Origin: Stutzerimonas kunmingensis
Lineage (GTDB): Bacteria; Pseudomonadota; Gammaproteobacteria; Pseudomonadales; Pseudomonadaceae
Reading direction: 5' to 3'
NCBI RefSeq assembly: GCF_014764705.1
Contig: NZ_JACXXG010000004.1
Span: 124,001 to 188,000, forward strand
DNA: 64,000 nucleotides
Each line of letters opens with the position of its first letter. Position 1 is the stretch's first letter. Shown here in pieces: positions 58,220-64,000 of the stretch. The position numbers were made by a program, and so were the translations under genes. The notes beneath the pieces are model-generated. The model was not told where the DNA came from and ran no database searches. It worked only from the letters and a program-made list of their open reading frames with translations.

Positions 58220-61096
58220 ATGCTTGAGTTGAATGCACAGCACATCCACATGCATCAGGCCGCGGCGGACAAGCCAGCGGCGCTGGCCCTGCTGGGTGAA
58301 GTTCTGGTCGCCGACGGGCTGGTCGCGCCGGGTTATCTGGACGGGCTGCGTGCGCGTGAAGCGCAGGGCTCGACCTTTCTCGGTCAGGGCCTTGCGATTC
58401 CCCATGGCACGCCGGAAACCCGCGATCAGGTGTTCACCACTGGCGTGCGGCTGCTGCATTTTCCGGCCGGCGTCGACTGGGGCAGCGGCCAGCTGGTGTA
58501 TCTGGCCATCGGTATCGCTGCGCGTTCCGACGAACACCTGCGCCTGCTACAGCTGCTGACCCGAGCATTGGGTGAAGGCGATCTGAGCGAGGCGCTGCAG
58601 AAAGCCGAAAGCCGCGAAGCCATCATCGACCTGCTGCAGGGTGCGCCACAGGCGCTAGCGCTGGATGGCGAGCTGGTCTCGCTGGGTGTCGCTGCGGATG
58701 ATTTCGACGAGCTGGCATGGCAGGGCGTCAAGCTGCTCAAGCGCGCGCAGTGCGTGGAGCCGGGTTTCAACGCCAGTCTGCCGCTTGGCCAGGCGCTGCC
58801 GCTGGGGGATGGCCTCTGGTGGCTGAGTAGCGAGCAGGCGGTGCAGCGTCCTGGTCTCGCCTTCGTCACGCCAGCTTCCCATCTCGAGCATCAGGGGCAG
58901 CCGCTCAATGGTCTTTTCGTGCTGGCCAGCCTGGGCGAAGCGCATCGGGCGATGCTCGAGCGCCTGTGCAATCTGCTGATCGAAGGCCGCGGGCAGGAGC
59001 TGAGCCAGGCGACGTCCAGTCGCACAGTGCTCGAAGCCCTGGGCGGCGAAGTGCCGGCAGACTGGCCGAGTGCCCAGGTGCCACTGGCTAACGCCCATGG
59101 CTTGCATGCCCGCCCGGCCAAGGTGCTGACCGAGGTCGCACAGGCCTTCGCCGGCGAGATCCGAGTGCGTCTGGCTGGTAGCCAGAGCGCGGGTGTTTCG
59201 GCCAAGAGCCTGAGCAAGCTGCTGGCGATGGGCTCGCATCGCGGCCAGGTGCTGGAGTTCATCGCCGAGCCCTCGATCGCCGACGATGCGTTGCCGGCGC
59301 TGGTCCGCGCCGTGGAGGAAGGGCTGGGCGAGGAAATCGAGCCGCTGCCGGCCGGCGGGGCGCCGGCGGAGCAGCGGGCCGTGCAACTGAATGAGGCAGC
59401 CCAGGACGTGCCCGTCTTGCGGGCCGGCGAGCAGGTCATCGGCATCGCCGCCGCGCCAGGCATCGCCATCGGTCCGGTCCTGGTACGCAAGCCGCAGGTG
59501 ATCGACTACCCCAAGCGCGGCGAGTCTCCGGTGATCGAACTGCAGCGGCTGGATGCGGCGCTGGACAAGGTCCATGCGGAGATCGGCACGCTGATCGATG
59601 AGAGTCAGGTCGCCAGCATCCGCGACATCTTCACCACCCATCAGGCCATGCTGCGCGACCCGGCGCTGCGCGAGGAAGTTCAGGCGCGTCTGCAAAAAGG
59701 TTTGAGTGCCGAAGCCGCCTGGATGGAGGAAATCAAAATTGCGGCGCAGCAGCAGGAGGCCTTGCACGACAAGCTGCTGGCCGAGCGTGCCGCCGACCTG
59801 CGTGACGTGGGTCGCCGCGTGCTGGCCTGCCTGACTGGTGTGGAAGCCGATCAGGCCCCAGATGAGCCCTACATCCTGGTGATGGACGAGGTGGCGCCTT
59901 CGGACGTCGCCACGCTCAATGCCCAGCGGGTCGCAGGCATTCTTACCGCTGGCGGCGGCGCCACTTCGCACAGCGCCATCATCGCCCGCGCGCTGGGCAT
60001 TCCGGCGATAGTCGGTGCTGGGCCGGGTGTGCTTGGGCTAGCGCCAAACACCTTGCTGCTGCTTGACGGCGAGCGCGGTGAACTGCTGGTCGCCCCAACC
60101 GATGCGCAGCTGGAGCAAGCCCGCAACGAGCGCGCCACCCGCGAGGAGCGCAAGCGCCTGGCAAATGAGCGTCGCCTGGAGCCGGCCATCACCCGCGACG
60201 GCCATCTGGTAGAGATCGCTGCCAACATCGGCGCTGCTGGCGAAACCCCGGAAGCGGTGGCGATGGGCGCCGAAGGCATCGGCCTGCTGCGTACCGAACT
60301 GGTGTTCATGAATCATTCCCAGGCGCCGGATCAGGCGACTCAGGAAGCCGAGTACCGCCGCGTGCTGGAAGCCCTCCAAGGGCGCCCCTTGGTGGTGCGC
60401 ACTTTGGACGTTGGTGGTGACAAGCCGCTTCCATACTGGCCGATGCCCGCCGAAGAAAATCCTTTCCTCGGCGTGCGCGGCATTCGCCTGAGTTTGCAGC
60501 GCCCGGACATCCTCGAAACCCAGCTGCGTGCCTTGCTCGCATCGGCCGATGGCCGCCCGTTGCGGATCATGTTCCCCATGGTCGGCAATATCGACGAGTG
60601 GCGCACCGCCAAGGCCATGGTCGACCGCCTGCGCGTTGAGCTGCCGGTGGCCGATCTGCAGGTCGGCATCATGATCGAGATCCCCTCAGCAGCTTTGATC
60701 GCGCCGGTGCTGGCGCAGGAAGTCGACTTCTTTAGCATCGGCACCAATGACCTGACGCAATACACCCTGGCCATCGACCGCGGGCATCCGACGCTTTCAG
60801 GGCAGGCCGACGGCTTGCATCCGGCGGTTTTGCGCCTGATCGGCATGACGGTTGAGGCCGCCCATGCCCACGGCAAGTGGGTGGGCGTCTGTGGTGAGCT
60901 GGCTGCCGATGCGCTGGCGGTGCCGATCCTGGTGGGCCTGGGCGTGGACGAACTTAGCGTTTCGGCGCGCAGCATCGCCTTGGTGAAGGCGCGCGTTCGC
61001 GAGCTGGATTTCGCGGCCTGCCAGAGGCTGGCCCAGCAAGCCCTGATGCTGCCCGGCGCCCATGAAGTCCGCGCCTTCGTCGGGGAGCACTGCTGA
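58220..61096 (+). CDS. fruB: Fructose PTS multiphosphoryl transfer protein (EIIA-HPr-EI)
   Basis: 958 residues, three fused domains. EIIA-Fru (about 1-145) with phospho-His 62 in IPHGTPE; a linker; HPr (about 283-372) with His 296 in NAHGLHARPAK; EI (about 395-958) with His 584 in GGGATSHSAIIARALGIPAIVG and the EI catalytic IGTNDLTQYTLAIDR. Carries phosphate from PEP to FruA. The stop overlaps the fruK ATG (TGATG). Confidence 0.96.
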   Translation: MLELNAQHIHMHQAAADKPAALALLGEVLVADGLVAPGYLDGLRAREAQGSTFLGQGLAIPHGTPETRDQVFTTGVRLLHFPAGVDWGSGQLVYLAIGIAARSDEHLRLLQLLTRALGEGDLSEALQKAESREAIIDLLQGAPQALALDGELVSLGVAADDFDELAWQGVKLLKRAQCVEPGFNASLPLGQALPLGDGLWWLSSEQAVQRPGLAFVTPASHLEHQGQPLNGLFVLASLGEAHRAMLERLCNLLIEGRGQELSQATSSRTVLEALGGEVPADWPSAQVPLANAHGLHARPAKVLTEVAQAFAGEIRVRLAGSQSAGVSAKSLSKLLAMGSHRGQVLEFIAEPSIADDALPALVRAVEEGLGEEIEPLPAGGAPAEQRAVQLNEAAQDVPVLRAGEQVIGIAAAPGIAIGPVLVRKPQVIDYPKRGESPVIELQRLDAALDKVHAEIGTLIDESQVASIRDIFTTHQAMLRDPALREEVQARLQKGLSAEAAWMEEIKIAAQQQEALHDKLLAERAADLRDVGRRVLACLTGVEADQAPDEPYILVMDEVAPSDVATLNAQRVAGILTAGGGATSHSAIIARALGIPAIVGAGPGVLGLAPNTLLLLDGERGELLVAPTDAQLEQARNERATREERKRLANERRLEPAITRDGHLVEIAANIGAAGETPEAVAMGAEGIGLLRTELVFMNHSQAPDQATQEAEYRRVLEALQGRPLVVRTLDVGGDKPLPYWPMPAEENPFLGVRGIRLSLQRPDILETQLRALLASADGRPLRIMFPMVGNIDEWRTAKAMVDRLRVELPVADLQVGIMIEIPSAALIAPVLAQEVDFFSIGTNDLTQYTLAIDRGHPTLSGQADGLHPAVLRLIGMTVEAAHAHGKWVGVCGELAADALAVPILVGLGVDELSVSARSIALVKARVRELDFAACQRLAQQALMLPGAHEVRAFVGEHC

Positions 61097-62034
61097 TGGC
61101 TCGCGTGCTGACCGTCACTCTCAACCCGGCCCTGGACCTGACCGTGCAGCTGTCCGCGCTGCGCCTGGGCCAGGTCAATCGCAGCGAAAGCCTGCAGATG
61201 CATGCCGCCGGAAAGGGGCTCAACGTCGCGCAGGTGCTGGACGACCTCGGTCATCAGCTGACCGTCACCGGCTTTCTCGGCGAGGGCAATCCGCAGGCCT
61301 TCGAGCAGTTGTTCGCCGCGCGTGGATTTGCCGACGAATTCGTCCGCGTGCCGAGCGATACCCGCAGCAACATCAAACTCGCCGAAGCGGACGGGCAGGT
61401 CACCGACATCAACGGCCCAGGGCTGACGGTGAGCGAGGCGCACTGCACGGAGCTGCTGACGCGCCTCCAGCGGCTGGCGCCTGCTCATGACCTCGTGGTC
61501 GTCGCCGGCAGCTTGCCGCGTGGCATCGACAGTCAGTGGTTCGTGGAGATGCTGAATACGCTCAAAGCGCTCGGCATGCGGGTGGCGCTAGATACCAGTG
61601 GCGCCGCTTTGCGTGACGGGCTGGCGACCCGGCCGTGGCTGATCAAGCCCAACGAGGAGGAACTGGCCGAGGCCCGTGGCGTTGAGCTCATCGGGTCGTC
61701 GGCGCTGGTTGGCGAAGCGCGGCGGCTGCAAGGCGAAGGCATCGAGCACGTGGTTATTTCGCAGGGCGCCAATGGCGTCAGCTGGTTCTCGCCAGGCGCC
61801 ACGCTGCATGCCAGTCCGCCAAAGGTTCAGGTCGTCAGCACCGTTGGTGCGGGCGACTCACTGCTCGCCGGCATGCTCCACGGTCTGCTGGAAAGCTGGC
61901 CGGCCGAGCGCACCCTCACACACGCCACCGCCATTGCCGCGCAGGCGGTTGGGCAGGTCGGCTTTGGCATCACCGACACGGATGGACTTGCGGACCTGGA
62001 GGCCAGGGTCCGGCTCCAGCCGCTGAGCCAATAA
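61096..62034 (+). CDS. fruK: 1-phosphofructokinase
   Basis: 312 residues. PfkB family: VTLNPALDLTVQLSALRLGQVNR at the N-terminus, AAGKGLNVAQVLDDLG for sugar binding, and catalytic TVGAGDSLLAG at about 251-261. It turns fructose 1-phosphate into fructose 1,6-bisphosphate. Translationally coupled to fruB; fruA follows 20 nt later. Confidence 0.96.
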   Translation: MARVLTVTLNPALDLTVQLSALRLGQVNRSESLQMHAAGKGLNVAQVLDDLGHQLTVTGFLGEGNPQAFEQLFAARGFADEFVRVPSDTRSNIKLAEADGQVTDINGPGLTVSEAHCTELLTRLQRLAPAHDLVVVAGSLPRGIDSQWFVEMLNTLKALGMRVALDTSGAALRDGLATRPWLIKPNEEELAEARGVELIGSSALVGEARRLQGEGIEHVVISQGANGVSWFSPGATLHASPPKVQVVSTVGAGDSLLAGMLHGLLESWPAERTLTHATAIAAQAVGQVGFGITDTDGLADLEARVRLQPLSQ

Positions 62035-62054
62035 ATCGAACAAGAGGTGAAGGA

Positions 62055-63794
62055 ATGAATCTTCTCATCGTTACGGCCTGCCCCAACGGAATGGTCACCA
62101 GCGTGCTGACTTCACGCCTGCTCGAAGCGGCCGCCCATCGTCTGGGCTGGTCGACCGCCGTGGAAGTCCACGATCCCAAGGCCATCGGTTCGCCGCTGAT
62201 GCCCGCGCAGATCGCCAATGCCGATCTGGTGGTGGTGGTGAAAACCGGGCCGCTGTCGCTGCAACGCTTCGTCGGCAAGCGCGTCGCCCAGTCCACTCCA
62301 TCCGAGGCGCTGCTCGACCCGGAAGCCTTCCTGCGCAGTGCCGCGGACACCGCCAGCGAGCTGCAGCAGGCCGACGAAGCGGATGCGGCGCATTCCAGCG
62401 GCAAGCCCAAACTTGTCGCCATCACCGCCTGTCCGACCGGCGTCGCACACACCTTCATGGCGGCTGAAGCCCTGCAGCAGGCGGCGATCCGCAAGGGTTA
62501 CGACCTGCAGGTGGAAACCCGCGGTTCGGTGGGTGCGCGCAACGTGCTGGAAGCGGACGCCATCGCCGCGGCCGACGTGGTGCTGCTGGCCGCCGATATC
62601 GAGGTGGATGTCGCCCGTTTCGCCGGCAAGCGCGTGTTTCGCTGCGGCACCGGCGTGGCCCTCAAACAACCCGACGCAACGCTGGATCGCGCGCTGGAAG
62701 AAGGCGCTGTGCTAGCCGGAGGCGCCACAGCCAATACCGGCGGCGGCGAACAGAAGGGCGAAAAGACCGGTGTCTACAAGCACCTGCTGACCGGCGTGTC
62801 CTACATGCTGCCGATGGTGGTGGCGGGCGGTTTGCTGATCGCGCTGTCGTTCGTCTTCGGCATCGAGGCGTTCAAGGAGGAGGGCACACTGGCCGCCGCG
62901 CTGATGAAGATCGGTGGCGAAACGGCCTTCCAGTTGATGGTGCCGCTGCTGGCGGGATACATCGCCTATTCCATCGCGGATCGCCCAGGTCTGGCGCCCG
63001 GCATGATCGGCGGCTTGCTGGCCGGCACCCTGGGTGCGGGCTTTATCGGCGGGATAATCGCGGGCTTCGTGGCGGGCTATGCGGCCAAGGCAGTGAGCCG
63101 CTGGATTCCCTTGCCGGCGAGCATCGAATCGCTCAAGCCGATCCTGATCATTCCGTTGCTGGCGAGCCTGGTTACCGGCCTGGTGATGATTTACGTGGTC
63201 GGCACGCCGGTGGCGAAGATGCTCGCCGGGCTCACCGAATTCCTCGACACCATGGGCACCTCCAACGCCATCCTGCTCGGTCTGCTGCTCGGCACCATGA
63301 TGTGCGTCGACCTCGGCGGACCGGTGAACAAGGCCGCTTATGCTTTCTCCGTCGGGCTGCTCGCGTCCCAGAGTTACGCGCCGATGGCCGCAACCATGGC
63401 GGCGGGGATGGTGCCGCCAATCGGCATGGGCATCGCCACGCTGATCGCCCGACGCAAGTTCGCCCAGACCGAGCGCGAAGCTGGCAAGGCCGCGCTGGTG
63501 CTGGGCTGCTGCTTCATTTCCGAAGGCGCGATTCCGTTCGCTGCGAAAGACCCGTTGCGGGTGATTCCGGCCAGCATTGCCGGTGGAGCGCTGACCGGCG
63601 CGCTGTCCATGGCCTTCGGCGCAAAGCTGCTGGCGCCCCACGGCGGGCTGTTCGTGCTGCTGATCCCCAACGCCATCAATCACGCGCTGTTGTATCTGGC
63701 TGCAATCCTCGCCGGCAGCTTGGTAACCGGGGTGATCTACGCAGTAATCAAGCGGCCTGAAACGCAGCCTCTCAGTGTCGGGGCGACGGCGTAA
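62055..63794 (+). CDS. fruA: Fructose PTS permease EIIBC with two EIIB domains
   Basis: 579 residues (GAGGTGAAGGA upstream). Two EIIB domains come first: B' (about 1-100) keeps Cys 9 in TACPNGM, and the active B (about 117-210) has Cys 126 in ITACPTGVAHTFMAAEAL. Then the EIIC membrane domain (about 235-575) with about 8-10 helices and GLLLGTMMCVDLGGPVNKAAYAFSVGLL. Imports fructose as fructose 1-phosphate. Ends at a strong terminator. Confidence 0.96.
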   Translation: MNLLIVTACPNGMVTSVLTSRLLEAAAHRLGWSTAVEVHDPKAIGSPLMPAQIANADLVVVVKTGPLSLQRFVGKRVAQSTPSEALLDPEAFLRSAADTASELQQADEADAAHSSGKPKLVAITACPTGVAHTFMAAEALQQAAIRKGYDLQVETRGSVGARNVLEADAIAAADVVLLAADIEVDVARFAGKRVFRCGTGVALKQPDATLDRALEEGAVLAGGATANTGGGEQKGEKTGVYKHLLTGVSYMLPMVVAGGLLIALSFVFGIEAFKEEGTLAAALMKIGGETAFQLMVPLLAGYIAYSIADRPGLAPGMIGGLLAGTLGAGFIGGIIAGFVAGYAAKAVSRWIPLPASIESLKPILIIPLLASLVTGLVMIYVVGTPVAKMLAGLTEFLDTMGTSNAILLGLLLGTMMCVDLGGPVNKAAYAFSVGLLASQSYAPMAATMAAGMVPPIGMGIATLIARRKFAQTEREAGKAALVLGCCFISEGAIPFAAKDPLRVIPASIAGGALTGALSMAFGAKLLAPHGGLFVLLIPNAINHALLYLAAILAGSLVTGVIYAVIKRPETQPLSVGATA

Positions 63795-63842
63795 GCGGTC
63801 GCCAAACGGCTGAACTAAAGCCCCGCCTATCGTATCCACTAC

Positions 63843-63885
63843 AAGCTGGCGAGACTTTGTGTCAGAAAGTTTCGCCAGCTTTTTG
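63843..63885 (+). terminator. Rho-independent terminator of fruBKA
   Basis: AAGCTGGCGAGACTT / AAGTTTCGCCAGCTT stem (one G-T pair), 9-nt loop, tail TTTTGCTTTTTG. 49 nt after fruA. Confidence 0.92.
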
Positions 63886-63923
63886 CTTTTTGTTTTGAAG
63901 ATGAATTGGCTGGAGAGCGTTGC

Positions 63924-64000
63924 ATGAGTATCGATTACGGGCCGCGGCCCATGCGCATCACCCTGACCGCCGTGGTGGTTCTGCTGCTGGGAGCGCTGAT
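63924..64000 (+). CDS. Start of a membrane or exported protein, cut by the window end
   Basis: Only 25 codons are present: MSIDYGPRPMRITLTAVVVLLLGAL, with TGGAGAG upstream of ATG 63924. A single hydrophobic helix begins near residue 12. It may be a periplasmic adaptor or small anchored protein; too short to name. Confidence 0.6.
   Translation, partial: MSIDYGPRPMRITLTAVVVLLLGAL

Overview
The window looks like chromosome from a Pseudomonas-group gammaproteobacterium, most likely Stutzerimonas (the former P. stutzeri group). The reasons are high GC, strong Shine-Dalgarno sites, and long blocks of Pseudomonas gene order: fklB - small ORF - ispB / rplU-rpmA-obgE-proB-creA / rpsT / murJ-ribF-ileS-lspA-fkpB-ispH / minor pilins / thiO, siaABCD, yciH-speA, and fruR / fruBKA. 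I see no phage, insertion sequence, CRISPR array, rRNA or tRNA. The species call is inference.

Layout. 1-3.4 kb: the end of a three-subunit molybdenum hydroxylase of the periplasmic PaoABC type. 3.5-5.5 kb (minus): rlmG, a MerR regulator and a carboxymuconolactone decarboxylase-like gene with a MerR-type promoter in front of it. 5.6-7.8 kb: fpr, then a frameshifted gdhA. 8.1-11.8 kb (minus): the SiaABCD c-di-GMP/biofilm signalling operon. 12-18.4 kb: ettA, glyA, a small methyltransferase-like membrane protein, a PilZ protein, radA, a CopD-like membrane protein and a YdcH-like protein. 18.6-22.8 kb: mscL, a frameshifted ccpA (di-heme peroxidase) with an ANR-like box, and a Lon-related protease. 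23-26.8 kb: three small conserved proteins, an iron-sulfur (6-4) photolyase coupled to a DUF2256 zinc-ribbon protein, and fklB. 27-40.3 kb: the housekeeping core listed above. 40.3-47 kb: type IV minor pilins, with fimT opposite to fimU-pilVWX-pilY1-pilE. 47-50.7 kb: thiO, yciH, speA. 50.7-57 kb: DUF2214 and MATE membrane proteins, an SdiA-regulated-like protein, a small EamA/YdcZ-like transporter, two DUF4136 lipoproteins, cmoM and a MazG-like hydrolase. 57-63.8 kb: the fructose PTS regulon fruR / fruB-fruK-fruA with a Cra operator between. The window ends inside a new gene.

The most notable signals are two reading-frame breaks with readable mechanisms. gdhA carries one extra base that turns an imperfect inverted repeat into a perfect one, and ccpA carries an exact 8-bp tandem duplication. 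Both could be real mutations or sequence errors, and resequencing would settle it. Other points are the MerR-type operator at 3953-3983, a long inverted repeat at 24029-24078, a Fur-like site in front of a 75-aa protein, and an AT-rich 5' part of pilY1. I did not find a convincing wholly new multi-gene system. The closest candidates for unexplored biology are the photolyase-DUF2256 pair and the small DUF6482 gene behind the large inverted repeat.
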